Assembly (NCBI GenBank): GCA_963789175.1
Contig: CAWBJO010000006.1
Span: 496,001 to 560,000 of the forward strand
Reading direction: 5' to 3'
Origin: CAWBJO01 sp963789175
Lineage (GTDB): Bacteria; Pseudomonadota; Alphaproteobacteria; Rhizobiales; Aestuariivirgaceae
Length of the DNA stretch: 64,000 nucleotides
Numbering within the stretch: position 1 is the stretch's first letter; each line of letters begins with the position of its first letter. A program made the translations under genes and the position numbers. Below, piece by piece: positions 25,887-36,100 of this stretch. The notes under the pieces are model-generated. The model was not told the origin of the DNA and did not search any database. It saw only the letters and a program-made list of their open reading frames with translations.

Positions 25887-26552
25887 TCAGTCGAAACCGC
25901 CGGCCAGGTTGATCGCTGGCCCTCCGGCAGCATCCCGATCCGCGGGATCGTGGGTCACCATCAGGACCGGCAGCATGCGCGCACGCGCTTCGTCGAACAC
26001 GTAGCGTCGGAACGTTTCGCGGAGATCAGGGTCGAGCTTGGCGAACGGCTCGTCGAGAAGCAGGACGTGCGGTTGCGAGAGGAGCACCCGCAGCAGCGCC
26101 ACGCGGGCGCGCTGTCCGCCGGACAAGGTGGCGGGATCGCGATCTCCGAAGCCTGCAAGCCCGGCTCTGGCAAGCGCATCATCGGCCTGTTTCCGGCGCC
26201 GGCTTCGATTGGCCGAGCCGGGAGGAATCGCAAAGAGCAGATTGCCATTGACGCTGAGGTGCGGGAACAGGAGGTCATCCTGAAACAAGAGACCGGTTCG
26301 ACGTTCGTGGGCGGGGAGCACGTCAATGCGTCGGCCACCGAGCCACACCTCCCCCGTCGCCTTAAATGCGGTAGGGAGCGTGCCAGACACGTAGGCCAGC
26401 AACATCGATTTGCCTGCGCCGCTCGGTCCCATCAAAGTCACGACGGAGGCCGGCGGCACGGAGACCGTCAGATCGCATAGCAGCCGTCCGCGCAACTCGA
26501 TGCGGACCTCTCGCAATATCAATGCACTTTCGATATCCGCCTTGACGTTCAT
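25887..26552 (-). CDS. ynjD: ABC transporter ATP-binding protein, YnjD-like
   Basis: 221 residues. Walker A GPSGAGKSML near residue 45, Q-loop LLFQDDLLFPHL, signature TLSGGQRARVAL, Walker B VLLLDEPFAKLDPDLRE, H-loop VTHDPADR. There is no C-terminal regulatory domain, matching the short YnjD/ThiQ-type ATPases. It overlaps the fused permease gene upstream by four bases and precedes chaC. Confidence 0.88.
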   Translation of the reverse strand: MNVKADIESALILREVRIELRGRLLCDLTVSVPPASVVTLMGPSGAGKSMLLAYVSGTLPTAFKATGEVWLGGRRIDVLPAHERRTGLLFQDDLLFPHLSVNGNLLFAIPPGSANRSRRRKQADDALARAGLAGFGDRDPATLSGGQRARVALLRVLLSQPHVLLLDEPFAKLDPDLRETFRRYVFDEARARMLPVLMVTHDPADRDAAGGPAINLAGGFD

Positions 26553-28261
26553 GCCAAGCTGAGCCGCCTCCGATTCCGGAAAACCATGGCGGGTACCGCG
26601 GCCGCGGCCACGAACCCGAGCAGCGGCAGCAAGCCCTGAAGAAGAGCATAGAGCGCGACGAGACGGCGGTCGCCACCGGCTGACAGCGCCACGGCCTCGG
26701 TGGTGATCGTCGGAATCCGCCCGGAGGAAAACAAGATGGTCGGAAGATACTGACCAATGCTGATCGCAAAACCGACGGCAAAGGCGGTCAGCAGCGGACC
26801 GAGGAGCATGGGCAATCTTATCGAGAGCAATGCTCGATTGGGGCTTGCCCCGAGCGCGAGTGCCGACTGGCGATATCGGTCGTCAAAACGCGTCCAGGGT
26901 TCGCTCAACGAGAGATACACATAAGGAAGGACGAAGACGAGGTGGACCGCCAGGGTCGTGACGAGCGTTTCCGTGCGCCCGACCGACAAGAGCAGTATTT
27001 GGAGCCCCGGCAGGAAGGCGATCTGAGGCATGAGCAGCGGAAGGTAGATGAGTGCGCGCATGGGTCCGCCGTCCCTGCCGACCCGCACGTCGCGCTCGAG
27101 AACGGCAATCGTCGTCATCAGGGCCAGCATTGCCGATCCCAAACCAAGAAGAATGGAATTCCACAAGGGGTCGGCAAAGGTGCCGGAGTAGTTCGTCCAA
27201 TTGCGGAGGGTGAAGGCGTCCGGGATCGGGCGAATCGACAGCCAGCTGTCGGCAAAGGCCCACAGGATCAAAGCGAGGCAGCTCAAAAGCACGAAGGTCA
27301 GGACGACGGCGGCGCACGTGAATGCCAGGCTCGTGACGACACCCTCGCCTCGCCGTCTCGAGCCACCCTCCAACCAGCGCCGGGTCATGACGGCAACAAG
27401 CCTCTCGCCCAGCAACCATGCCGCGATCCCCAAAAGCGTGAGCCCGAAGACGGCAACGGCGGCGGCGCTGGCGAGGAGGTGTGCATCGAGATGCGGCTCA
27501 TTCATCCAGCGTAGTGTAAGGACGGCCAGCGTCGGCGGCGTGGTCGGGCCGAGGATCAGCGCCATGTCGACCACGGACACGGCGTATGCGAGGACGGCGA
27601 GGACCGGCAACCTGATCTGCGGGTAGAGCTGGGGCAACACGGTCTTGAGCCACCCGATCGACGGCGCATATCCCATGGAGGCTGCCAGGGACCGCGTGCG
27701 CCTGTCGTCGATCTGGGTCAGGCCGGCAAGGCACATGAGAAAGATGAAGGGAGCCTCTTTGAGGACAAGGCCGCCGATGAGCGCAAGTCCAAATCGATCG
27801 TGCACGGTGAGGATATCGGGTGGCAGGACCGAACCCGACCAGAAGAGCGCGGTGAAGCGGAAGATAAGGCCCGAGGGAGCGATCACGAAGGCCAGGCCAA
27901 CCGCCATCGCGACGTGAGGTAGGGACAAAAGCGGCGACAGCGTACGGCGGACAATCCAGAAAATGGTGCCTTCGTGAAACCGCGCCAGCAGCAGGACGAC
28001 GAGACCGAAGGAAAGAGCCGTCGAGGCGAGGCCTATCCCGATCGAAAGGCCGGCGGACATCCAGAAGCCGGGAGTCGAAAGCAATTTGTGCCAATGGTCG
28101 AGCGTGCCTGCGCCGGCGTCCAGAGTGGGATGAAATCCAAAAGCCGGCAGCAAGGCACCCGCGAAGCCGGCCGCTATCGGTACCAGCAGGACGACGACCA
28201 AAACAACTCCTGGCACCAGGCGAAGCCAATCAAACCTTCGCCGCGGAGTGGTCGGGCTCAT
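26549..28261 (-). CDS. ynjC: Fused double-domain ABC permease, YnjC-like
   Basis: 570 residues from ATG 28261, overlapping the binding-protein stop as ATGA. Two permease domains are fused in one chain: the first carries RTRSLAASMGYAPSIGWLKTVLPQL, the second RQSALALGASPNRALLSIRLPMLLG as the ATPase-coupling loops. About twelve membrane helices in all. Fused permeases of this length occur in YnjC, ThiP and FbpB families; the neighbours YnjB and YnjD favour YnjC. Substrate of Ynj transporters is not established. Confidence 0.86.
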   Translation of the reverse strand: MSPTTPRRRFDWLRLVPGVVLVVVLLVPIAAGFAGALLPAFGFHPTLDAGAGTLDHWHKLLSTPGFWMSAGLSIGIGLASTALSFGLVVLLLARFHEGTIFWIVRRTLSPLLSLPHVAMAVGLAFVIAPSGLIFRFTALFWSGSVLPPDILTVHDRFGLALIGGLVLKEAPFIFLMCLAGLTQIDDRRTRSLAASMGYAPSIGWLKTVLPQLYPQIRLPVLAVLAYAVSVVDMALILGPTTPPTLAVLTLRWMNEPHLDAHLLASAAAVAVFGLTLLGIAAWLLGERLVAVMTRRWLEGGSRRRGEGVVTSLAFTCAAVVLTFVLLSCLALILWAFADSWLSIRPIPDAFTLRNWTNYSGTFADPLWNSILLGLGSAMLALMTTIAVLERDVRVGRDGGPMRALIYLPLLMPQIAFLPGLQILLLSVGRTETLVTTLAVHLVFVLPYVYLSLSEPWTRFDDRYRQSALALGASPNRALLSIRLPMLLGPLLTAFAVGFAISIGQYLPTILFSSGRIPTITTEAVALSAGGDRRLVALYALLQGLLPLLGFVAAAAVPAMVFRNRRRLSLA

Positions 28262-29475
28262 TGCGACGCGTAGCGCTTGATCCATTCCTCAGCGATGCGA
28301 GTGGCCCAGGACGGATGCGGGTCGGGGATGACCGGGCCGAGCTTTCGTCCGGGCAAGGTCTCCACGATGGCATCCATGTTCTCGAACTTGGCGCGGTCCG
28401 CCGGCGGGAGGGCGTCGATATCGAGAACCGTCAATCCGCCCCAAACTTGAGGGTCGAGCTTGCGCGCCTGCGCCTCGGGAGAGAGTAGAAAGTCCGCCAA
28501 AACCATCGCTCCCGCCTTGTGAGCGGCATTGTAGGGAATCGCCACGAAGCTGGCGTTCGCGATGGTTCCGCCGTCCAGGACGTAGGACTTTACGGTAGAC
28601 GGCAGCTCCTTTCGGGCAATGGCAAGGGCCGCTTCCGAGGGGTTGAAGGAGAAGGCGATGTCGATCTCGCGATCCGCGAGAAGCTGCCGCAACTCGGCGC
28701 TGTTTGCGGGATATGCCCGGCCCTGGCGCCAAAGCAAGGTTCGGATTTCGTCGAAGAACGTCCACAAGGGCTCTGTCGCTCGCTTGAAGTCGGCATCCGA
28801 CACCGGCCGCTGCAGGACCGACCTTTCCGGTGTCAGCTCAAAGAGTGCTTGTTTGAGAAACGTGACCCCGAGAAAATTCTGGGCGTCGGGGTATGTCACG
28901 CGGCCGGGATGTGCCTTTGCGTAGGCAAGGAAGTCGCGGATCGTGGCGGGTGGACGCGCCAACCGTTGCGAATCGTAGAAGAAGACGAGCTGCGCCATGT
29001 CCCAGGGCGATTCGAATCCCTCGACGGGAACCGTGAAGTCCGCATCGAGACTGACGCGCGCGGCGGAGTTGACGAGGCGCCGGCCCGGAAGATGGTCTGC
29101 CCACGGACCAAAAAGGAGGTTCTTGCCCTTCAGCGATGCGAAGTTGGGCCCGTTGATCCAGATCAGATCGACCGATCCTTCACTGTCGCGGCCGGCAGCC
29201 TTCTCGGCGATGACCTTCGCCACCGCTTCGGCGGTGTCGCCCAGCTTGACGTGGGTAACGGAGACCCCGTAGCGCGCCTCGACCACGGAGCCTGCCCAGG
29301 CGATGTAGCTGTTGATGCTCGGTTCGCCGGCCCAGGCATGCCAGTAGACGGTCTGTCCGCGAGCTTCGCTTAGAACCTCGTCCCATTTTCGGGGATCAGG
29401 CGCTTCGGCCGCCGCCGATGTCGCCAAGGCTGATGTCAGCCAGCCAAGGACGGCGATCGACAATTTCCACCGCAT
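28258..29475 (-). CDS. ynjB: ABC transporter substrate-binding protein, YnjB-like
   Basis: 405 residues with a Sec signal peptide (LSIAVLGWLTSALATSAAAEA). The mature protein starts PDPRKWDEVLSEARGQTVYWHAWAGEP and carries DLIWINGPNFASLK and YNAAHKAGAMVLADFLLSPEAQ, features of the YnjB family. It is first in the ynjB-ynjC-ynjD-chaC operon. The promoter should lie in the 77-base gap separating it from the Rieske gene on the same strand, or further upstream of that gene. Confidence 0.88.
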   Translation of the reverse strand: MRWKLSIAVLGWLTSALATSAAAEAPDPRKWDEVLSEARGQTVYWHAWAGEPSINSYIAWAGSVVEARYGVSVTHVKLGDTAEAVAKVIAEKAAGRDSEGSVDLIWINGPNFASLKGKNLLFGPWADHLPGRRLVNSAARVSLDADFTVPVEGFESPWDMAQLVFFYDSQRLARPPATIRDFLAYAKAHPGRVTYPDAQNFLGVTFLKQALFELTPERSVLQRPVSDADFKRATEPLWTFFDEIRTLLWRQGRAYPANSAELRQLLADREIDIAFSFNPSEAALAIARKELPSTVKSYVLDGGTIANASFVAIPYNAAHKAGAMVLADFLLSPEAQARKLDPQVWGGLTVLDIDALPPADRAKFENMDAIVETLPGRKLGPVIPDPHPSWATRIAEEWIKRYASQ

Positions 29476-29552
29476 GGACGCTCTCCCGTGGACATCCGCC
29501 GGAAGCCATGGGGAAGCACATTATTCGCGTGTTGGCAATTGGAAGACCTGCT

Positions 29553-30779
29553 CTACGCTTGGCGAGCGGCAGCCAACCCCGAATTCATGGCCTTCAGCGA
29601 GCCGGTAACAGGTTCCTCCGCTTCGCCGTAGATGGGAATCGCCGCGCGAAGCTCGTCGTGGTAGTGGCGAACCCCGCTCTCCTGGTCCGAAAGGATGATG
29701 CCGGGAAACGTCTTCGACTTCATCGCTTCGCTCGACCAGACGATCAGCTGAGTATCCTCGCGAGCCGTCTCGCGATCGATACGGTTCACCAGATAGCGCG
29801 CCAGCTTCATCTCCCGCCTGGCGTCGGCCAAGCCGTAGTAGTTGCCGCGCTGGACGGTTCTCTCGATGGTGACCGGCCACTCCTGGTAGTAGCCGATCTG
29901 CTCGGGATAGAGCATGAAAACGGTATTGGGGAATATTCCGATATAAACCCAGGCCTCGCCGTCCACGCCGAGGGAGGCGGGCGGAGAAGGCCTCAGCTTG
30001 CGATAGTGGCGGACGCTCCAGGACCTGCCGGGGCCGGGATTGAAGCGGCCTATGGCACGAGAGAGCCCTCCTCCCGGCAGTTCGTCGACATAATTCCTGC
30101 CGTAAAGATCGTAGAGGGCCGGGTGGGCGATGGGAACGTGATACCCTTCATTGTCGACGTCGCGGACGGCCTTCCAGTTTGCGGCGGTCTCGACTTCCCA
30201 ATGAAGGCCCAAAGGCTTCACGCGGGCACATTCATAGCGCTCGAAGACCGATTCCCAGCGACCGAGAATCGTCGCGATCGAGGGCTGCGGCCCCTTGCGA
30301 AAACGCACAAAAATGAAGCCCTGCCAGATCTCCGATTCGAGCGGCGGAAGCCCGTGGACCTTGGGATCGAGTGCAGGAAGGGACCGGGGCGCGGGCGCGC
30401 CGCGAAGCGTGCCGTCGAGATTGTAGGCCCATCCATGAAACGGGCAGACGATGGCCGACTTGCAGTGGCCCTGCCTATCCGCCACGACCCGAGAGCCGCG
30501 ATGGCGGCAAACGTTGTGGAAACAGCGCACCTGGCCGTCTTTGCCGCGGACCGCGATGGCCCGCTCGCCGACAAGGTCGAAGGTCAGATAATCGCCCGGC
30601 TTCGGGATGTCACTGACATGGCCTAGCAGCTGCCAATGGCTACGGAAGAGGACCTCCTTCTCGAGCTCCATGAGCTCGGGATTGAAGTAGGTCCACCCGG
30701 GCAGACCGCCGCGTTCGTCGTCGCGAAGCTTGGGCTGAACGATGGCATTGCCACCCCCCTGCTTGACCGGGGCATCCAT
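29553..30779 (-). CDS. Rieske-type ring-hydroxylating/demethylating oxygenase, alpha subunit
   Basis: 408 residues. The Rieske 2Fe-2S ligands are CRHRGSRV and CPFHGWAYN near residues 90 and 110. The C-terminal domain holds the mononuclear iron: DVDNEGYHVPIAHPAL supplies the two His. No reductase or ferredoxin gene is adjacent. Alpha subunits of this family hydroxylate aromatics or demethylate quaternary amines such as glycine betaine and stachydrine. The perfect BetI-like palindrome upstream and the sulfatase at the right end make a quaternary amine plausible, but only as inference. Confidence 0.88.
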   Translation of the reverse strand: MDAPVKQGGGNAIVQPKLRDDERGGLPGWTYFNPELMELEKEVLFRSHWQLLGHVSDIPKPGDYLTFDLVGERAIAVRGKDGQVRCFHNVCRHRGSRVVADRQGHCKSAIVCPFHGWAYNLDGTLRGAPAPRSLPALDPKVHGLPPLESEIWQGFIFVRFRKGPQPSIATILGRWESVFERYECARVKPLGLHWEVETAANWKAVRDVDNEGYHVPIAHPALYDLYGRNYVDELPGGGLSRAIGRFNPGPGRSWSVRHYRKLRPSPPASLGVDGEAWVYIGIFPNTVFMLYPEQIGYYQEWPVTIERTVQRGNYYGLADARREMKLARYLVNRIDRETAREDTQLIVWSSEAMKSKTFPGIILSDQESGVRHYHDELRAAIPIYGEAEEPVTGSLKAMNSGLAAARQA

Positions 30780-30794
30780 GTCGCGCTCCTATTG

Positions 30795-30808
30795 ATTGAA
30801 CGTTCAAT
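30795..30808. promoter_or_regulatory. TetR/BetI-like operator palindrome
   Basis: ATTGAACGTTCAAT is a perfect 14-base inverted repeat, 15 bases upstream of the Rieske ATG. From memory, BetI (TetR family, choline response) sites in proteobacteria have a TTGAACGTTCAA-like core. No tetR gene is nearby, so the regulator would act in trans. Confidence 0.6.
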
Positions 30809-30907
30809 TAGTACAAAAACTCACGCTGGGCGTCAATTCCTCCGGACAACTATCCTATCAAGCGTCCTGGGGATTTACCGTAGCGGGAATTCGTGCCACG
30901 TTAACGA

Positions 30908-31102
30908 CGTTAGGCGGTGCCCCGACGCCAGTCCGGCCAGGGGCCTAACAGGGAACACGGTGCGGGCGACCCAAAAGGGACCTAAACCGTGACTGCCCCC
31001 GCAACTGTGAGCGGAGAGGTTTCGGTCGCAGACCACTGAGTCCTAGTGACTTGGGAAGGTGACCGGAGCCGGCGATCCGCAAGTCAGGAGACCTGCCGTC
31101 TA
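30908..31102 (+). promoter_or_regulatory. Cobalamin riboswitch
   Basis: The 362-base gap between the Rieske gene and cbtB holds this element plus the BetI-like palindrome. Visible conserved parts: 5' GGCGGTGCC, a GGGAACACGGTGCGG segment, an arm CGACCCAAAAGGGACC, the core ACTGCCCCCGCAACTGTGA (30991-31009), and the 3' closing segment AGGAGACCTGCC (31087-31098). The order and spacing match adenosylcobalamin riboswitches. It should reduce expression of cbtB-cbtA-cobW-cobN-cobO when cobalamin is abundant, most simply by hiding the cbtB ribosome site (GGAGGG about 9 bases before its ATG). Confidence 0.95.
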
Positions 31103-31141
31103 GCGACCGATCAACCGAGCTACACGGAGGGTGTCTCGCTC

Positions 31142-31318
31142 ATGTCGACCGCACACGCATCCACTCTTTCCATTCCCCTGTCGGAACGCCTGCTCGCCGG
31201 CATCATGACCCTGGCCTTCGGGATTCTCCTGGTGGGCAGCGCCGGGTTCGCCCACAGCGACTACCTCCACAATGCCGCCCATGACGTGCGTCACGGGCTC
31301 GGCTTTCCCTGCCACTAG
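31142..31318 (+). CDS. cbtB: Cobalt transporter subunit CbtB
   Basis: 58 residues with one membrane helix (LLAGIMTLAFGILLVGSAGFAHS) and a C-terminal histidine-containing tail DYLHNAAHDVRHGLGFPCH that could bind Co2+. CbtAB is a predicted cobalt importer typically under cobalamin riboswitch control, exactly as here. GGAGGG precedes the ATG. cbtA follows after 17 bases. Confidence 0.95.
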   Translation: MSTAHASTLSIPLSERLLAGIMTLAFGILLVGSAGFAHSDYLHNAAHDVRHGLGFPCH

Positions 31319-31335
31319 GCGCTAGGGAGGCACAT

Positions 31336-32094
31336 ATGCTTCGGCGGGTATTTCTCGCCGCGGTCCTTGCTGGGGCCGTGGCAGGTTTGGGCATGGCGTT
31401 TTTGCAGGAGACGCGGGTCACGCCCTTCATTTTCGCGGCGGAGGAATTCGAGAACGCAGCGCCGGGCCAGGATCACGCCGCGCACGGTGCCCACGGCACC
31501 GCGACCGAGACTTCGCAGGCTGGTGCATCGACCGAGGTTCCGGCCGCCGCGGCCATGGAAGAGGCAGCCGAACCCGAATCGTGGATGCCGACTGATGGCT
31601 TGGAGCGCACCATCTACACCGTGCTTGCAGACCTGGTGGTCGGTATTGGCTTTGCTCTGGCCCTTGTCGGCGTCTCGGTGCTGAGCGGCATCCCGATTAC
31701 GCTCGCCAATGGAGCGGTATGGGGCCTGTGTGCGTTTCTGGCTGTCTCGATCGCTCCGGCGGCGGGGCTTCCACCGGAACTGCCTGGGATGCCGGCCGCC
31801 GACCTTTTGACGAGGCAGGCATGGTGGTGGTTCACCGTAGGCTGCACCGGGGTCGGAATCGGTTTGCTTGCCCGGACGCGCCACTATGGTCTTTGGGCGC
31901 TGGCCGTGGCCCTGATCGCTCTGCCGCACGTCATCGGAGCTCCCCAGGCTCCGCACGAGCCCAGTCCCGTGCCTGCCCATCTCGCCACCGGTTTCGCGGC
32001 CAACGCGCTCGCGGCAGCGGCTGCCTTCTGGGCCTTGCTCGGAATCAGTCTTGGGCTCGTGAATGATCGTATCAGCGGAAGCAAAGCGACATGA
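31336..32094 (+). CDS. cbtA: Cobalt transporter subunit CbtA
   Basis: 252 residues with about five or six membrane helices: VFLAAVLAGAVAGLGMAF first and AANALAAAAAFWALLGISLGLV last. An acidic, His-containing loop (QDHAAHGAHG) follows the first helix and may collect metal. It is the main membrane subunit of the CbtAB cobalt transporter. Its stop overlaps the cobW start by four bases. Confidence 0.93.
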   Translation: MLRRVFLAAVLAGAVAGLGMAFLQETRVTPFIFAAEEFENAAPGQDHAAHGAHGTATETSQAGASTEVPAAAAMEEAAEPESWMPTDGLERTIYTVLADLVVGIGFALALVGVSVLSGIPITLANGAVWGLCAFLAVSIAPAAGLPPELPGMPAADLLTRQAWWWFTVGCTGVGIGLLARTRHYGLWALAVALIALPHVIGAPQAPHEPSPVPAHLATGFAANALAAAAAFWALLGISLGLVNDRISGSKAT

Positions 32095-33125
32095 GCCAGG
32101 GAAAGATACCGACCACGGTCATCACCGGGTTCCTCGGTTCCGGGAAGACGACCCTCATCCGGGAAATCCTCAAACAGGCGAACGGCCGGAGGCTCGCCCT
32201 CATCATCAACGAGTTCGGCGATGTGGGCGTCGACGGCGAAATCGTCAAGGCTTGCGGCGAGGCATGTCCGGAGGAAAACCTCATCGAACTCGCCAACGGC
32301 TGCATCTGTTGCACAGTCGCGGACGACTTCATTCCCACCATGGAGACGCTGTTGGGCCGCGACGAGCCGCCCGAGCACATCATCATCGAGACGTCCGGGC
32401 TCGCCCTGCCCCAACCACTCCTGAGAGCATTTACCTGGCCCGAGATCCGAGCCCGCGTCACGGTGGACGGCGTGGTGACGGTCGTCGATGGAGCCGCGTT
32501 GGCTGAAGGCCGCTTCGCGCAAGACGAGGATCGTCTGCAGCGTCAGCGCGAGCAGGATGAAAGCCTCGATCATGACGATCCCATCGAAGAGCTCTTCGGC
32601 GACCAGCTCAACTGCGCCGATGTCGTCCTGCTCAACAAGTCCGATCTGCTCGACCGCGCGACGATCAGCCGGATGAAGGAGCAGATGAAGGAGCGCCTCA
32701 GACCTGGCACGCCGCTCATCGCGACCGCCAATGGCAGCGTGGACGTGGCGTCCCTCCTCGGCCTGTCATCCGCTGCGGAGGACGACGTGGCCCTGCGCCC
32801 CTCGCAGCACGAGCTCGAAGGCGGCGGCGACCATGACCACGACGAATTCGAGAGCTTCACGGTAAACATCGAAGGGGCGTCGGACAGGGAATCCCTGCTG
32901 TCTCGGATCCGCTCGGTCATCACCAAGCACGACATCCTTCGCTTGAAGGGTTTCCTCGCGGTCCGGGATTCGCCGTCGCGCCTTCTCGTTCAGGCGGTAG
33001 GACCACGCCTCGACAGCTATTTCGACCGCAGCTGGAACGACGGAGAAGATCGTTCGAGCGTGGTAGTGGTCATCGGCCTGAAGGGAATGAACCGCGAGGC
33101 GATCAGCGCGGCCATCGCCGGCTGA
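32091..33125 (+). CDS. cobW: Cobalamin biosynthesis GTPase CobW
   Basis: 344 residues. G1 loop GFLGSGKTTL at residues 13-22, the CXCC metal motif in LANGCICCTV, ETSGLALP, LNKSDLLD as G4 and a His/acidic run GGGDHDHDEFE before the C-terminal CobW domain. COG0523 GTPases act as metal chaperones; CobW handles cobalt for cobalamin synthesis. Position between cbtA and cobN supports this role. Confidence 0.95.
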   Translation: MSQGKIPTTVITGFLGSGKTTLIREILKQANGRRLALIINEFGDVGVDGEIVKACGEACPEENLIELANGCICCTVADDFIPTMETLLGRDEPPEHIIIETSGLALPQPLLRAFTWPEIRARVTVDGVVTVVDGAALAEGRFAQDEDRLQRQREQDESLDHDDPIEELFGDQLNCADVVLLNKSDLLDRATISRMKEQMKERLRPGTPLIATANGSVDVASLLGLSSAAEDDVALRPSQHELEGGGDHDHDEFESFTVNIEGASDRESLLSRIRSVITKHDILRLKGFLAVRDSPSRLLVQAVGPRLDSYFDRSWNDGEDRSSVVVVIGLKGMNREAISAAIAG

Positions 33126-33128
33126 CCG

Positions 33129-36100
33129 ATGCACATCCTCGCCCTCCAGTCGGGTGTCATCGGTGACGGGACCAGTGCCGTCGACCTCCGGCAGCAGCCG
33201 GGCGACATCGTCATCCTTTCGGCGGCCGATACCGACCTTGCATCGATAGCCGCCGCCCACGATGCCCTAGGGAGTGCCGCTCCAGAGGTACGTCTGGCGA
33301 ACATCCTGCAGCTACAGCACAACATGTCCGTCGACCTCTATGTCGAGCGAACGCTGGCGCGAGCAAAACTCATCGTCGTTCGCCTTCTCGGCGGACGCGG
33401 CTACTGGCCCTACGGCCTCGACAGCGTGTGCGCCGCAGCCCGCGAGAACGCTATCCGGCTCGCCGTCATTCCGGGAGAAGCGACGCCGGATCCGTCGCTC
33501 AGCGATCTCTCGACCGTCGATCCTGCAGACGTCGAATATCTCCGCAAGGCCTTCGTCTATGGCGGCAGCGCGAACGCCGCCAAGGCACTGATGCTCGCCC
33601 GTCATCTCGTGAACGGAACGCCGCGGCCCGAACCTCCCGAGGAATTGCCGGACAACGGGCTCTATCGGTCGTCGGACCGCGAGGGGGGAGCCGTCGTCGT
33701 CTTCTATCGGGCGCTCGTCCAGTCGGGATTCACCGCGCCTGTCGACGCTCTGGCGGCGGCACTGGAAGACCGCGGCCTAGGAACGTCATGCATCTACCTT
33801 CAGAGTCTCAAGAACGCGAGCTGCGCAGCTCTCGTGCGTTCGACCCTCGGTGCGAAACGGCCGGCCGTCATCGTCAACGCTACGGGCTTCGCGGTCGGGA
33901 CCGATTCCGAAGGTCAGGATCACAATCCGTTCACGTCCGCAGACTGCCCCGTGCTCCAGGCGGTTTTTTCGGGGTCGCAGAAGGCAATGTGGGAAGCCAA
34001 TTCGCAAGGTCTCAGCCCCCGCGACCTTGCCATGAACGTGGTGCTGCCAGAGCTCGACGGCCGCATCATGACAAGAGCGCTGTCATTCAAATCTGAGGCG
34101 AGGCTGCATGCCGGTACGCAGAGCCACATCGTCACCTACGAACCCGAGAGCGACCGCGTCGCCTTCACAGCCGAGCTTGCCCGGAATTGGGCCAATCTGC
34201 GTCGAACGGTTCCGGCGGAGCGGCTAGTCGGAGTCGTTCTCGCCAACTATCCCAACCGGGATGGACGGATCGGCAACGGCGTCGGCTACGATACGCCCGA
34301 AAGCACCGCCCGACTCCTCACGTGGCTGGCGGATGCAGGATACCAGGTCGCGGACCCTCCGCCTTCGGGGAACGCTCTTCTGGAGACGCTTCTCCGAGGG
34401 CCGACCAATTCAAAGCGAAAGCAGTGGGTGACCACGGAGACTCTTTCTCTGCAGAAGTATGAAGCGTGTTTTTCAGCGGTTCCCGCACAGGTGCGGGCGG
34501 AGGTCATCGACCGTTGGGGCGAGCCTCGTCACGATCCGTTCTTCAAAAAGAATCATTTCCAGCTGCCGTTGCGACGCTTCGGCAACGTCGTCGTCGGCAT
34601 CCAGCCGGCGCGCGGCTACAACATCGATCCGAAGTCGAGCTACCACGACCCCGGACTGGTTCCGCCGCACGGCTACTTTGCCTTCTATTTCTGGCTCCGT
34701 CACATATTCGGCGCCCACATCCTCGTGCACAACGGCAAGCACGGAAATCTGGAGTGGCTACCAGGCAAAGCGGTGGCCCTCGGGCAGACCTGTTATCCGG
34801 AGATCGCCTTCGGCCCAACGCCTCAGCTCTATCCGTTCATCGTCAACGATCCGGGCGAAGGAACCCAGGCCAAGAGGAGGACCAGCGCCGTCATCATCGA
34901 TCACCTGACGCCGCCGATGACGCGCGCCGAGAGCTACGGACCGATGCAGGAGCTCGAGGCCTTGATGGATGAGTATTACATGGCCTCGGGCGTGGATCCG
35001 CGGCGCCTGTCGCACCTGCGCAGCCGCATCTTCGATCTCGTGAAGTCTTCCAGACTCGATCTCGACGCCGGTCTGGGCGAAGCGGAAGACGACGACAGCC
35101 TGCGCAGGCTCGATGCCTATCTCTGCGACCTCAAGGAAGCCCAGATCAGGGACGGCCTGCACATTCTGGGGGAAAGTCCGACGGGCGATCTGGAAACCGA
35201 TCACCTCGCGGCCCTGGTGCGCTTGCCGCGCAGGATGGGCGAAGGACGGGATCAGTCCATCCTCCGAGCCCTTGCCGCCGATCTCGGCCTCGACTTCGAT
35301 CCGCTGAGCAGCGAGCCTGCGTCGCCGTGGCCGGGTCCATATCCGGCGGCACTTGCCGACTCGAGTGGATCTGCTTGGCGGACCGCGGGGGATACGATCG
35401 AGCGCCTGGAGGTTCTTGCGCGCGGTCTGATCTCGGGTTCGATGGCCTGCGCCAGCGATTGGTGCCGGACGCGGGCTGTTCTCGACGAGATAGCGGAGAG
35501 GATACGACCTGCCCTATCGCGAAGCGGCCAAAACGAAATCGAGTCCCTTCTCAAGGGTCTCGACGGAAAGTTCATCGAGCCGGGGCCGTCCGGTGCTCCG
35601 ACACGGGGGCGCCTGGAGGCCCTGCCCACCGGCCGCAATTTCTATTCTCTCGACAACCGCGCTGTGCCCACACCAATGGCGTGGACTCTGGGCGAGCGAT
35701 CGGCGCGAGCTCTGCTCACACGCCACTTCCAGGATCACGGGCGCTATCCGCTCGCCCTTGGCCTCTCGGCTTGGGGAACGTCCAACATGCGGACGGGCGG
35801 CGACGACATCGCGCAAGCCATGGCGCTGATCGGCGTCAAGCCGCGATGGGAGCCTTCGACCTGGCGACTAACGGGCTACGACATTCTGCCGCTGGCGGAG
35901 CTTGGACGACCTCGTGTGGACGTGACCTTGAGAATCTCCGGCTTCTTCCGTGACGCCTTTCCCCTTCAGGTCGAGTTGTTCGACCGCGCAATCCGGAACG
36001 TGGGCGCCCTCGATGAGGGCGAACACGACAATCCCATCGCGCACCGCATGCGCATGGAGGCGGCCGAACTCAGGACTGGCGGTGCCAGCGCAGTGGAAGC

